From IMG/VR virus record IMGVR_UViG_3300032006_000034, positions 1 through 35,201 of that record: DNA of 35,201 bases; one strand, 5' to 3'. Origin of the DNA: a virus. Each line of letters opens with the position of its first letter. The stretch's first letter is position 1. Position numbers and translations under genes: made by a program. This document shows, in pieces, positions 1 to 8,036 of this stretch. The notes beneath the pieces are model-generated. The model saw only the letters and a program-made list of their open reading frames with translations, had not been told where the DNA came from and did no database searches.

Positions 1-103
1 ATGTAATTCCTGTGTTTGTTCCATCTGCTGAACTACCTAGACTATCTGACTTACGATCTTGTTTTAGTCCGCTGTAAAGTTTGACACCGAGATTTTCGAT
101 CAA
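1..103 (-). CDS. 5' part of an unknown, probably virion, protein (runs off left edge)
   Basis: An open frame of 34 codons runs from about base 103 to the edge of the window in the same direction as all other genes. Its sequence (LIENLGVKLYSGLKQDRKSD, then SLGSSADGTNTG) is Gly/Ser/Asn-rich, like the neighbouring fiber proteins. The start is uncertain. A TTG at 103-101 overlaps the TGA of the upstream LamG gene, an overlap style common in this window, but the frame stays open upstream to about base 147. A different-frame ATG at 24-22 (MEQTQELH) is the alternative. No function is assigned; by position it is likely another adhesion or tail protein. Confidence 0.42.
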   Translation of the reverse strand, partial: MIENLGVKLYSGLKQDRKSDSLGSSADGTNTGIT

Positions 104-1623
104 GCTGTATTCCTCTCTATCCAACCAGCTATGTTTTTGCCTGTGCCACTATTGTAAATAGTAGAAATTTCACTTGCAGATAATGCTCTATTCCAAACTG
201 ACACCTGATCTAAATACCCTTGATAACCTTCTGTGCCTGTTCCACTTATTGCACCTACACCAAATGGTTGACTTGCAAGTGTGCCTTTAGCACCGTTAAG
301 ATCATGTGTAGAATCTAATGCACCATTGATATAATATTTCATAACATCACCATCAATAGTAGTTGCAAGGTGTGTCCATGTTGAATCAGGAATTGCACCT
401 GTAGCTGAACCATTAAATGTGCTTGAACCCATTGTGATATACAAATGTGGCTTACTTACACCTGAACTAACAGGTTCTAAATACAAATTATATTCTGAAT
501 TACCACCACTTCTTTTTGATACCATAGCATGATAAGATGAATCTAACCCATCTGTTCTGTAAACCCAAAGTGTGACAGTTGAATCACCTGTAAAATCAAA
601 ATTAGCACCATTAGCTGTTGAGGTTTTTGCATAATCACCATCAGCAGGAAATGAAGCAGAGGCAGTTCCTAATTTTTTAACACTTGTTGAAAACGTTGCA
701 TTATTCTGTGCTGTCATATCACCACCTGTGGTTATACTATCTGAATCAGTTGCATTGTTTGACCAAGAACTATCAAAGTTGTATAGTGCTTTTAATCCTG
801 ACGTATTTATTCCACCAAATCGATATATCTTACGAGTATCTGTTTCTTCATATCTAGAATTTGCAGGAACGTTTGTTAGTGAATCTTTTTCATCTGATGT
901 AGTTGATGTTGCATTATTCCAAATTTTAATGTCAGGTTTTATTGTTCCTTGTGTATTTCCACCGTTGTTCTGTGTATCACCACGACCTTTCCAACCAAAA
1001 TATCTTAAACCAGCTAAGCCACTTTTAGAAACAGTTTGTTCTTCGCCACCTGAATAATCAGAATTTGTTGTAATACGCACTTTTAATGTATCACCATCTT
1101 TTGTCCATGTGATATAATAATCAGTATCTACAGCAGGAACTAGAGTAAATTGTGATTTAGTTTCTGAACCACCTTCAAACGTTCCACCGTCTATTCCTTG
1201 TGTCCATAATCTTCTGATAGCACCTGAATCAGTCCAACACCCTATCTGTAATGCAAACATATCTTGTGACGTTCCACCCCAAGCATCAGTATCGTAGAAT
1301 CCTAAATATGCTCTGTTTTCATTTACACTAGCAAGAGTTAGATCAGAAAAGTTAACTATACATCTTACAACAAAGTTAGTTGCTAGGTTTGAACCATCTA
1401 AATAATCTGAATCTTGTAAATCAATGTAAACTGTATCTCTGTCACTACCACTACTTGCATCAGGTGATACCATTTTAAAGTCAATATAATCACTTGCATT
1501 ATATCCATTACCTGTTCCGTTGGATACCCAACCTAAATCTGATGTTAAAGGATCTGTCACTGTCGCAGTAGCTTCTGCTGTTGAACTTCCTTGCCATCTT
1601 CCACCTGAAAGAGCTTCAACCAT
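100..1623 (-). CDS. LamG/concanavalin-like virion adhesion protein (tail fiber candidate)
   Basis: About 507 residues, Ser/Thr/Asn/Gly-rich, almost no Cys. The C-terminal half, from about residue 280 to 500, has the Laminin_G_3/ConA-like lectin pattern: GLKALYNFD at the start, a central strand TVTLWVYRT, then TWTHLATTIDGDVMKYYING, and a closing YQGYLDQVSVWNRALSASEI motif, which is typical of LamG folds. The N-terminal half looks like a second beta-sandwich. Such domains bind glycans, so the likely role is receptor binding at the virion surface (family knowledge plus context). ATG at 1623 has a GAGGG box 8 nt upstream. An in-frame GTG at 1638, overlapping the previous stop, would add five residues. 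Confidence 0.78.
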   Translation of the reverse strand: MVEALSGGRWQGSSTAEATATVTDPLTSDLGWVSNGTGNGYNASDYIDFKMVSPDASSGSDRDTVYIDLQDSDYLDGSNLATNFVVRCIVNFSDLTLASVNENRAYLGFYDTDAWGGTSQDMFALQIGCWTDSGAIRRLWTQGIDGGTFEGGSETKSQFTLVPAVDTDYYITWTKDGDTLKVRITTNSDYSGGEEQTVSKSGLAGLRYFGWKGRGDTQNNGGNTQGTIKPDIKIWNNATSTTSDEKDSLTNVPANSRYEETDTRKIYRFGGINTSGLKALYNFDSSWSNNATDSDSITTGGDMTAQNNATFSTSVKKLGTASASFPADGDYAKTSTANGANFDFTGDSTVTLWVYRTDGLDSSYHAMVSKRSGGNSEYNLYLEPVSSGVSKPHLYITMGSSTFNGSATGAIPDSTWTHLATTIDGDVMKYYINGALDSTHDLNGAKGTLASQPFGVGAISGTGTEGYQGYLDQVSVWNRALSASEISTIYNSGTGKNIAGWIERNTA

Positions 1624-1634
1624 TGTGAGTTCCC

Positions 1635-3137
1635 TCACGCAATTTGGACTTCTTGTGTATCGCTTCCGTTTTTACGCATGATACAGAAAAGTCCATCATT
1701 GTTTGTGTCAATCTGTTTAACGTAAAATCTTGCATGATCTGCTGATGGGTTTGATGGTTTAGTTTGGACTTCCATATCATAGTAAAAATCAGCAAAGTTA
1801 TGAACTACTGTCCAAGGTGTATCAGCAGCACTTGCTGCACTTGCCCATTCAGGTGCAGTTGCACCACTGTTCATTGTAAGAACTTTTCCTGCTGTTCCTT
1901 TTGCTAATTTAGATAATGTATTAGAGGCACTTGCATAGAGAATATCACCTTGTGTATATGTTGTTTGGTTTGTTCCACCTTTGGTTTCTGCTACTGCTGT
2001 GCCTGTCCACGTTCCTGTTGTGATAGTTCCTAATGTTGTAATATTAGCTGTTCCTGCCCATGTGCTAAGTGCTGTGTTTTCTACATTGTTTAATGATAAA
2101 TCTGTTTTAACTTCTGTTGCTGATCTGCCTTCTAATCCTGTTGCTGTGAACTTTGCATAATCATCATCTGCTGCATCTGCATCATCTATTTTTACTGCGT
2201 TAGTATTTGCTATTCCAAAGGTCAAACTAGCTTGTCCTCCAATATCTGATAATACTTCACTTGCACTTCTGCCTTCCATTGTTGTGCCATCTATTCTAAG
2301 AAAATCATTGTCAACAATACCTGAACCAGCTTTTGTGACATTACCTGATGATATGCCAAAAGTTAGACTTGCTTGTTTTCCATCTAGTTGTGTTTGAGCA
2401 TTAGATGATAATGTATTGATATATTGAAATTCTGCACTTGTGACAGTTCCATCTGCAATCTTAGTTGCATCTATGCCTGCACTTGCTTTAATGTTTGCAT
2501 TTTCAACATTAGTTAAATTGTTTCCAGTTGCATCTGCATCATAGGTTTTGTTTGTGAATGTTGTAGTAGAATCTGCTGTAATAATTCCAGCTTCACTAGG
2601 ACTTTGGTTAATCCATTTAGATGTTGAATTGTCATAAGCAAGTAAATCATTATCTGCTATACTTGTGATATTTACATCACCAATATCATTTAGAGAATTG
2701 ACAACGCCTCCTCCATATTGTATGAATTCCTTATTTGATCCAATGGTCCTACACATTAAGATTAATGGACTTGTTGTTGATAGTGTTTCATTTCCTGCTG
2801 ATAATAGTCTAATTTTTCCAGCTCCTCCTGAGGCATCATGAGTAATAGTAACAGAAGTTGCTGTAGATTTAGCAATTAGGTAGATAAGATCAAATTCATT
2901 TACATCTGTTGGTGTAATTGTATTTAATGTGCCATCTGCCTGAATCTCAATTAAAGTTCCTGTGGCTGCAATAGCATTAGTAGATATTGTTGCTGTTTGT
3001 TTTGTAAAGCCAAGCATACCTGTTTCAGCTTTAACGTGTTCTGCGTTCCAAGCATTAACTGAAACTTGTTTTGAGTTATCATTTGATCCTGTTGCAGTGA
3101 CTGAATGTGTCGTGCCACCATAACTATTTCTAGCCAT
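1635..3137 (-). CDS. Tail fiber-like virion protein with internal repeats
   Basis: 500 residues of low-complexity, Thr/Ala/Gly/Asn-rich beta-type sequence typical of phage fibers. Two copies of a repeat of about 47 residues begin QASLTFGI near residues 255 and 301; each ends with a EGRSA(S/T)EV motif. They are followed by an ITTLGTITTGTWTGT stretch, a pattern I recognise from many phage fiber and baseplate appendage proteins. The C-terminal 60 residues (YYDMEVQTKPSNPSADHARF onward) form a distinct, more ordinary domain that could be the tip. It overlaps the downstream LamG gene's region by a few bases and is preceded by a perfect GGTGAT ribosome binding site. No catalytic motif is visible. 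Role is inferred from composition and position. Confidence 0.7.
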   Translation of the reverse strand: MARNSYGGTTHSVTATGSNDNSKQVSVNAWNAEHVKAETGMLGFTKQTATISTNAIAATGTLIEIQADGTLNTITPTDVNEFDLIYLIAKSTATSVTITHDASGGAGKIRLLSAGNETLSTTSPLILMCRTIGSNKEFIQYGGGVVNSLNDIGDVNITSIADNDLLAYDNSTSKWINQSPSEAGIITADSTTTFTNKTYDADATGNNLTNVENANIKASAGIDATKIADGTVTSAEFQYINTLSSNAQTQLDGKQASLTFGISSGNVTKAGSGIVDNDFLRIDGTTMEGRSASEVLSDIGGQASLTFGIANTNAVKIDDADAADDDYAKFTATGLEGRSATEVKTDLSLNNVENTALSTWAGTANITTLGTITTGTWTGTAVAETKGGTNQTTYTQGDILYASASNTLSKLAKGTAGKVLTMNSGATAPEWASAASAADTPWTVVHNFADFYYDMEVQTKPSNPSADHARFYVKQIDTNNDGLFCIMRKNGSDTQEVQIA

Positions 3138-3142
3138 GTGTT

Positions 3143-3148
3143 ATCACC
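3143..3148 (-). promoter_or_regulatory. Ribosome binding site GGTGAT for the fiber gene at 3137
   Basis: On the minus strand GGTGAT lies 5 nt before the ATG at 3137 and contains the TGA stop of the preceding gene, coupling termination to re-initiation. It is complementary to the usual 16S 3' end and fixes the fiber start. Confidence 0.72.
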
Positions 3149-3680
3149 CTAACGTTAAAGTCCACGTCACTTGTAATGTATCGCCAGAAACGAGTGCCAC
3201 GCTAGTAAAAGTTGCTTCATGTCCTAATGTTCCTGTTGATGCTGCATTTAATAATCCTGATAATTGTACGGCACTAAATGTTCCTGATGCTGTAAATGTA
3301 TTTTGTAATGTTGTAGTATTAGTTCCTGATGAATGTGTTCTTGTTGATGCTTGAGCTCTTGCTAATCCACTTGTAGAAATTTCCCCTGCAACTGCTGTGT
3401 GTCCTGCTGCAGCACCACCAGAGTTTTCTGATAATGCAATATAGTTACAACCGATTCCTCCTGCTGATGTGTTTGTATAACATTGTGCATGGAAATAATC
3501 TCGACCAGCATTTGTCAATAAGTTATGTTTGTTTTTACATAATACTTGCTCATCATCTTTTCCTGCATTTTTAATTACAGTAACATAACCATGAATGATT
3601 TGATTTTCTTCAATAGTATTAGATGGCATAAGCTTAAAGTCTAATGTTTCATCATTTGGAATATTCTCTAAAAATGTCAT
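3144..3680 (-). CDS. Hypothetical virion-associated protein
   Basis: 178 residues. The first ~70 residues are mixed polar and contain a NLLTNAGRDYFHAQCY segment. The rest is Ala/Ser/Thr/Gly-rich with alternating hydrophobics, consistent with a beta-rich virion protein. It sits between the head module and the fiber genes, starts with an ATGA overlap with the small Cys protein upstream and ends inside the ribosome binding site of the fiber gene. I do not recognise a named family. A tail or baseplate appendage, or a fiber base, is the most natural guess from composition and neighbours. Confidence 0.6.
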   Translation of the reverse strand: MTFLENIPNDETLDFKLMPSNTIEENQIIHGYVTVIKNAGKDDEQVLCKNKHNLLTNAGRDYFHAQCYTNTSAGGIGCNYIALSENSGGAAAGHTAVAGEISTSGLARAQASTRTHSSGTNTTTLQNTFTASGTFSAVQLSGLLNAASTGTLGHEATFTSVALVSGDTLQVTWTLTLG

Positions 3681-3895
3681 TGTGCTTTACACCCCTCACA
3701 TAATACATTTGGTGATAATCTGTTTTTCAATTTGCCTGTCCAGTTTACTTTAACATCTTCACCACAAGTAACACAACCAGCATAACCTGTGAAAGTGTGT
3801 TCTTTGTCACCTAAATGTCCTTGCCAATCAGAAGGTTCTGATGTTGAAAATTCATGTTCAAAACATTTGAAAGTGCCTTCCATGTGATGTGACAT
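3677..3895 (-). CDS. Small CxxC...CxxC zinc-binding-like protein
   Basis: 72 residues with C41-x2-C44 and C66-x2-C69 (CVTC and CEGC), a spacing typical of zinc ribbons, and a His/Glu-rich N-terminus (MSHHMEG, H14, H27, H33). Its stop overlaps the next gene's ATG in an ATGA. Function unknown; it is one of many small Cys-rich proteins in this genome, but unusual in sitting among structural genes. Confidence 0.6.
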   Translation of the reverse strand: MSHHMEGTFKCFEHEFSTSEPSDWQGHLGDKEHTFTGYAGCVTCGEDVKVNWTGKLKNRLSPNVLCEGCKAQ

Positions 3896-3927
3896 TAATT
3901 AATTCAAACTCTTTGTTATTAAGAGAA

Positions 3928-4317
3928 CTATTCAAGCAAAGGATCTGATTTTAGAGGATCTGTGATATATGCTTTAGTCACAGCAACTCTTTTAGTCCTA
4001 TTAGTTGGATCTGAGGTTAGTAAATTCACAAGTGTGTTGAATGTCTCTTTATAACGATCTTCCCAATATTTTGCAGAATCAAAGTTTTGCTTTCTTGCCA
4101 TATAGAGACTAGCAACATATTGATTTGTAGCCTGTTGTGCTGTTGTTAAATTTCCTGATGTTAATGGTAATTGTTCTGCATAACTTGTCATTTGGTTAGT
4201 AAAATATTGATCAGCTTTAGTTCCTAACTGTTCAAGGATTGAATCTTCACTTTCTACATTTAATGGCACATTCAGTAAGTCCTTTGTGTCCTGTAATACA
4301 AAATATACAAAAGCCAT
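3928..4317 (-). CDS. Head-tail connector/adaptor candidate
   Basis: 129 residues, predominantly helical by inspection, with a repeated pattern of helix breaks and a long central segment (TAQQATNQYVASLYMARKQN) followed by KYWEDRYKETFNTLVNLL. Length, helicity and position just after the capsid gene match the gp6/gp15-like head-tail adaptors that plug onto the portal, in which an early helical bundle is followed by a partly disordered C-terminus. Assignment is by position and fold impression, not by a diagnostic motif. The ATG overlaps the TAA of the upstream 56-residue gene (TAATG). Confidence 0.5.
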   Translation of the reverse strand: MAFVYFVLQDTKDLLNVPLNVESEDSILEQLGTKADQYFTNQMTSYAEQLPLTSGNLTTAQQATNQYVASLYMARKQNFDSAKYWEDRYKETFNTLVNLLTSDPTNRTKRVAVTKAYITDPLKSDPLLE

Positions 4318-4487
4318 TAATCCCCAGCCTCTGCTTCTGCTTTTTCTATCTCAGATTGTGTCATTTCCCTTAGGGTTTCTGTCTCTATAGGTGCAGTATT
4401 TCCTCCACCCTGAATTATTCCCTGATTTAGCTTTTTGAAAAGTTGAAAACGGCTTCCGTTTAGGTTCTTTTCCTGAAATTCACCCAT
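4317..4487 (-). CDS. Small hypothetical protein (56 aa)
   Basis: Starts MGEFQEKNLNGSRFQLF and ends in a charged helix (TEIEKAEAEAGD-type, Glu/Ala-rich). It fills the space between the capsid gene's terminator and the connector candidate and is joined to the latter by a TAATG overlap, which supports it being translated. No family recognised. Confidence 0.55.
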   Translation of the reverse strand: MGEFQEKNLNGSRFQLFKKLNQGIIQGGGNTAPIETETLREMTQSEIEKAEAEAGD

Positions 4488-4511
4488 GTATAATCATCTG
4501 TTTGTTAGTTT

Positions 4512-4540
4512 AAAAGAAAAAAGGATAGGGATAAACCCAA
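4512..4540 (-). terminator. T-rich terminator after the major capsid gene
   Basis: Directly after the capsid stop the minus strand reads a short GGG-TTTAT-CCC hairpin, then CCTTTTTTCTTTT. T-tracts of this kind terminate archaeal RNA polymerase. Placement after the most highly expressed virion gene is sensible. Confidence 0.6.
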
Positions 4541-4547
4541 TTTTTTA

Positions 4548-5582
4548 TTATGCTGAAACGCCTGTGATCTTTCTGCCTGCGTCATTTGTCGTTTTCTTTG
4601 GCTGTAAGAACTGTCTAATTACGTAACCATCAGCACCACGATATGGATCTCTGAATGATTCTGCAATAGTTGGTCCTTCACCAAGTAACATTGTTCTGCT
4701 ATCAAAGATAGTAGCAACGGTGTTGGTAAATCCAACATCAACGACTGTGTTGACATTTGGCATTTTGTCTAGTGGGAATTTACCACTAAACTCACGACTG
4801 TCAGGGCGTGTGCTAGCATGAATGTATGTGTTTGAAAGATAGTCAGATACTACTCTTGGGTGCATACAAATTACATCTGGTCTAAAGTGATTAGATGTGA
4901 TTGTAGTTACTGCATCTACTAAATCGTTTAATGGGTTTCTGTTTGAGAAGTCACCATTAGTTACCATTGCACCCCAGTCACCACCAGCTTGGGTTGTGAG
5001 AGATTCAATTTCTGTAACGATTTGTTCGTTTGCAGCTTGTGCTAAAGCCCCTGCAGCTTGATCAATTTCAAATTGCAATGGCTCTATTGTTCCTTTGAGC
5101 TGTGATTCATCTGATTCGTAGATCGAAATTACATTCTTCCACAAACGAAGTTGTGCTTGTGTGAAGGTGTTTGATTTTTGATCTGCTTCTTGAAGTTCAG
5201 GAACTTTCTTTGATGCAGCATACTTGTTTGTGATTGGCACATTTAATTGGAGTTTTGGCACAGGGATTTTACGTACAGCTTGAATTGCGTTAAAGTCTCG
5301 CCATTCTCTGCGTATAACTTCGCTGAGCAAATCGATCACAGTAATGTTTGCCAAAGATGTTGCATCTATGTTACCTGATTTGAAATCACGTTCTGCTTGA
5401 CGGAATGTTTCATAGTTGATAGGTTCAATTCTACCATCACCAAGAGCTTTCTCGACATTTAGTTTAGCAATGGCTGTCATATCGTAGTCTTTGCTAAAGT
5501 CTGTGCCTTCCTTATCCCATGCACCAGAATAGAATTTCTTGGTGTACGGTGAGTAAGTAATTGCTGTGTTTGGTTTTGGCAT
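4548..5582 (-). CDS. Major capsid protein (HK97-fold candidate)
   Basis: 344 residues, the typical size of an HK97-type major capsid protein without a delta domain of its own. N-terminal ~60 residues are a flexible arm, followed by a charged helical stretch (ETFRQAERDFKSGNIDA) and then mixed alpha/beta sequence with a GKFPLDKMPNVNTVVDVG segment and a C-terminal DPYRGADGYVIRQFLQP that resembles the last strands of the P-domain. It follows the protease-scaffold and decoration genes in the standard head order and is followed by a terminator. Starts one base after the stop of the decoration gene. Confidence 0.78.
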   Translation of the reverse strand: MPKPNTAITYSPYTKKFYSGAWDKEGTDFSKDYDMTAIAKLNVEKALGDGRIEPINYETFRQAERDFKSGNIDATSLANITVIDLLSEVIRREWRDFNAIQAVRKIPVPKLQLNVPITNKYAASKKVPELQEADQKSNTFTQAQLRLWKNVISIYESDESQLKGTIEPLQFEIDQAAGALAQAANEQIVTEIESLTTQAGGDWGAMVTNGDFSNRNPLNDLVDAVTTITSNHFRPDVICMHPRVVSDYLSNTYIHASTRPDSREFSGKFPLDKMPNVNTVVDVGFTNTVATIFDSRTMLLGEGPTIAESFRDPYRGADGYVIRQFLQPKKTTNDAGRKITGVSA

Positions 5583-6023
5583 CTAGAATCCCAACCTCAC
5601 TATTACAACATCTCCACTTGCAGCATCTGTAGGATCGTTTTCTTCATTTTCATGACCAAAATATCTGCCAATGTGTGTCTCTGCAGCAAATACACCTGTT
5701 GCAGCAACACATTTAGAGGCTGAATCAGCTTTGACGGCTTCGCCAACTTTGATTGCTCCTCCTGCTGTGGCATATACGAAAGTGTTTCCAACTGCACATC
5801 TAATTTCTAGATCACCAGCAGATCCACTACTATTATCAACTGTTTCTATTGCTACGAAAAGACCTCTTGCAACAGTTCCAACAGAATTGGTTGCCAATAC
5901 TGCTCTACCGTTTGCATCTAATGCGACAAGTTGTCCTCTTGTAATAGAAGTTGATGCAGCCATGTTAAATGATTGAACTTCGATTCCTGTAGATCTTGCG
6001 AGTTGCCCTGCTGTTGCAGCCAT
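5583..6023 (-). CDS. Capsid decoration/stabilisation protein (DUF2190-like)
   Basis: 146 residues, Ala/Gly/Val-rich and beta-type, with the layout of DUF2190-like decoration proteins: an early turn RGQLVALDANGRAV, a middle VARGLFVAIETV strand pair, then IRCAVGNTFVYATAGGAIKV and a closing SGDVVIVRLGF. Proteins of this type sit on capsid three-fold or quasi-three-fold sites and stabilise the shell. Position between protease-scaffold and capsid genes agrees. Starts in a TAATG overlap with the upstream gene. The family is recognised by eye only. Confidence 0.66.
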   Translation of the reverse strand: MAATAGQLARSTGIEVQSFNMAASTSITRGQLVALDANGRAVLATNSVGTVARGLFVAIETVDNSSGSAGDLEIRCAVGNTFVYATAGGAIKVGEAVKADSASKCVAATGVFAAETHIGRYFGHENEENDPTDAASGDVVIVRLGF

Positions 6024-7348
6024 TAGTTAAATCCTCCTCTAATTCTTTTTAGGATTTCATCACCTGATTTAGAATCAACACTAGCATATTTAGCTGTGAA
6101 TCTTGGTGTAATTTGACTTGCACTAAGGGTTTCATAGTCTGCTTTCAAACTTTCTAATGTATCACTATCGAGTTTGATTAGTTTGTTATATTCTGCCTCA
6201 ACATTGATTTTTCCTAATTTTGATTTAGCTTCAAGGATTGAATCAATAACTGGTTCAAGCTTGGCTCTACGGAATTGGGCTTTCATTGCTCTTAATTCAG
6301 ATTTCAAAGATTTGACTTCTGCTTGAAGTGCTGATTCCTTTTTGTCCTTCAAGAATTCTTCTTGTCGGTCAGTTAGGTCCAACTTGTTTTCATCTTCTGC
6401 ATCTTCATCTTCTTTTTCATCTTGAGCTTTTCTGCCTTTCTTCATTTCCTCATCAAAACGCTTTTCTTCTTTATTTGATAAATCCTCTGCCTTGACGTGT
6501 TCTTCTTCGTCATTGGCATCTTCATCTTTCTTTTCTTCTGCGTATAGATTTTTCATGTTGTTAGAATTTTTGGATTTTTTGAGCTTATGAGAACTACTTT
6601 TTGACTTTTTAGGCATTATTATTTTCTTTTTGTTTTTAGTAGTGACCTCAGATTCTGCTTCTTTGCTATCACATTCACTATAGCATATTGCTAAATCCTG
6701 ATCATCTAGTTCCTCTTTTGATTCTAATTTTTTATTAATACAAGCCTGAACACATTCTGAGGCTTTTCCAATTATTCTTTTATCTGCTGATCTTACTTTA
6801 GAATATTTGCCACAAGGACTTATTGAAGCTTCAACCTTCTGTAAATTATTCATACAGGTTTCTTTATTTCCTGAACATTTACCTTTGATTTGTGCTTTGC
6901 CTATTGTATATGCTGGTTCTGCTACTGCAGCAACGTGAGCTCCTTCAAAATTTTCAATTATAGCATTACCATGAATATCAACTTCATCTTGTGTATTGAA
7001 TACGATACTTGGGGAAACAAAATTCACTTCACCATTCTTCAAAATATCTTTAGCTTGTTCATTTTTAATTTCTGCTACGCCATAGGCTTTTCCTGTTCGT
7101 TCTTCTATACCAACCATGATAATATCACCAACTCGATATTTTTCTTGTTGAACCAATAAATCATCACCATCTTGTGCCTTAGGGTGATCAAAATCAGGGG
7201 TTAATACAAATGGTTTTCCAATGAATGATTCTAGGTTTGCCTCTAGGCTTTGTTGGGTTACGCCCCAAGAGTTTAGATTTAATGAGGCATCTAAGAGAAA
7301 GAACTTAACAAAGAACTTGTCCTCATTCTCGAAATTAATTAATGCCAT
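6023..7348 (-). CDS. Prohead protease-scaffold fusion
   Basis: 441 residues in three parts. Residues 1-157 look like a prohead protease of the Mu gpI-like kind: H55 in FDHPKAQ, an NFVSPSIVFN motif with Ser112/Ser114, and a GAHVAAVAEPAY segment. Residues 158-226 are a Cys-rich helical insert (C158, C165, C179, C199, C203, C222, C226) ending ECVQACIN...AICYSEC. Residues 245-441 are a highly charged, Glu/Lys-rich coiled-coil like a scaffold. In phage Mu the scaffold is also made from an internal start in the protease gene; here M245 (MPKKSK) is a possible equivalent, though it lacks a good ribosome binding site. It should process the capsid shell during assembly. Confidence 0.74.
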   Translation of the reverse strand: MALINFENEDKFFVKFFLLDASLNLNSWGVTQQSLEANLESFIGKPFVLTPDFDHPKAQDGDDLLVQQEKYRVGDIIMVGIEERTGKAYGVAEIKNEQAKDILKNGEVNFVSPSIVFNTQDEVDIHGNAIIENFEGAHVAAVAEPAYTIGKAQIKGKCSGNKETCMNNLQKVEASISPCGKYSKVRSADKRIIGKASECVQACINKKLESKEELDDQDLAICYSECDSKEAESEVTTKNKKKIIMPKKSKSSSHKLKKSKNSNNMKNLYAEEKKDEDANDEEEHVKAEDLSNKEEKRFDEEMKKGRKAQDEKEDEDAEDENKLDLTDRQEEFLKDKKESALQAEVKSLKSELRAMKAQFRRAKLEPVIDSILEAKSKLGKINVEAEYNKLIKLDSDTLESLKADYETLSASQITPRFTAKYASVDSKSGDEILKRIRGGFN

Positions 7349-7572
7349 AAGAGAAAACCATAATCAATAGATAACAGAACTATTCCACTAGCAATTCCTG
7401 CACCACAGGCTGTTGCTATAGCATCTTTAGTTTCTGGCTTTCCATTACCTAGAGCATCAAATAATTCCTTGCCTATAGCAAAGAAGAACCCTGAAAGGAT
7501 TAATGGGAAATGCAATATGCCTAGAATACTGAGCATAAATCCTACAATGAAATGTGCTAATTTGTCATTCAT
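7339..7572 (-). CDS. Small VanZ/DUF2279-like membrane protein
   Basis: 77 residues from the ATG that overlaps the upstream TGA (ATGA); an in-frame GTG at 7587 is less likely. It has two or three hydrophobic helices with conserved-looking polar positions: DKLAHFIVGF, GKELFDALGNGKPETKDAIAT, then a Gly/Ala/Ile-rich helix. This D..H.. / KE..D / D pattern is shared by small membrane proteins found in many tailed phages, whose role is unproven. A holin or membrane-associated role is possible but not shown by the sequence. Confidence 0.6.
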   Translation of the reverse strand: MNDKLAHFIVGFMLSILGILHFPLILSGFFFAIGKELFDALGNGKPETKDAIATACGAGIASGIVLLSIDYGFLLWH

Positions 7573-8036
7573 ATCTCTAGTAACCACTTTTTGATTTTCT
7601 CTAAGCTTGCATCTTTGTAAGGGTAATCAGGTATTTTCTTTTGCCATTTTTCATTCTCAAACATTGTATCTACTATTAGGTCCATTTTATTTTTAGTCAA
7701 ATTCTTTCTATTTTTCTTAAGATAGTTTATCCTTTGTTTATCTGATAGTTTGTTTCGTTCTTTTACAGATCTTCTGCTAGATATGTTTGTAACAATTTCC
7801 CCTGTGTCCTCTGCTACATAATAACATCTACAGTTAGGGTGTGTGTCGTCAGGAATTACAGGTCTGAGGGGATCGTCAATTTCAAAGGCAATTCCTGATA
7901 ACTCTAAGCAGACCTTATCATCAACACGATTGTCTCTTTGTGTAGTGAATACAACTCTAGGTGGTTTTTCCTCATCTAGTAGTTGAAAGGAATTAACTGC
8001 GTTTCTTATCAGTTTTAGCAGACTTTTTTGCATCAT
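7569..8036 (-). CDS. Minor head protein, Mu gpF/SPP1 gp7-like C-terminal domain
   Basis: 155 residues. The middle carries the hallmark of the phage Mu protein F-like head morphogenesis family: a DDKVCLELSG segment followed by DDPLRPVIPDDTHPNCRCYY, with the HPNCRC signature at about residues 67-72. Full-length family members are usually 250 or more residues, so this is a short form retaining the C-terminal part plus a basic tail (KKNRKNLTKNK). Position directly after the portal, overlapping it by 44 bases, is the family's usual place. It probably sits at the portal vertex and may be injected with DNA. Confidence 0.78.
   Translation of the reverse strand: MMQKSLLKLIRNAVNSFQLLDEEKPPRVVFTTQRDNRVDDKVCLELSGIAFEIDDPLRPVIPDDTHPNCRCYYVAEDTGEIVTNISSRRSVKERNKLSDKQRINYLKKNRKNLTKNKMDLIVDTMFENEKWQKKIPDYPYKDASLEKIKKWLLEI

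Noticed and set aside
728-1057. Plus-strand open frames such as 728-1057, 3136-3354, 5671-5976, 6890-7159, 11184-11396, 12909-13103, 16386-16772, 18546-19517 and 32357-32824
   Set aside because: They lie antisense to convincing minus-strand genes, have unnatural composition and no ribosome binding site or family motif. They are reading-frame shadows.
5603-5797. Second minus-strand frame within the decoration protein gene
   Set aside because: Entirely inside a well-supported gene in another frame, Gln/Leu-rich by frame shift.
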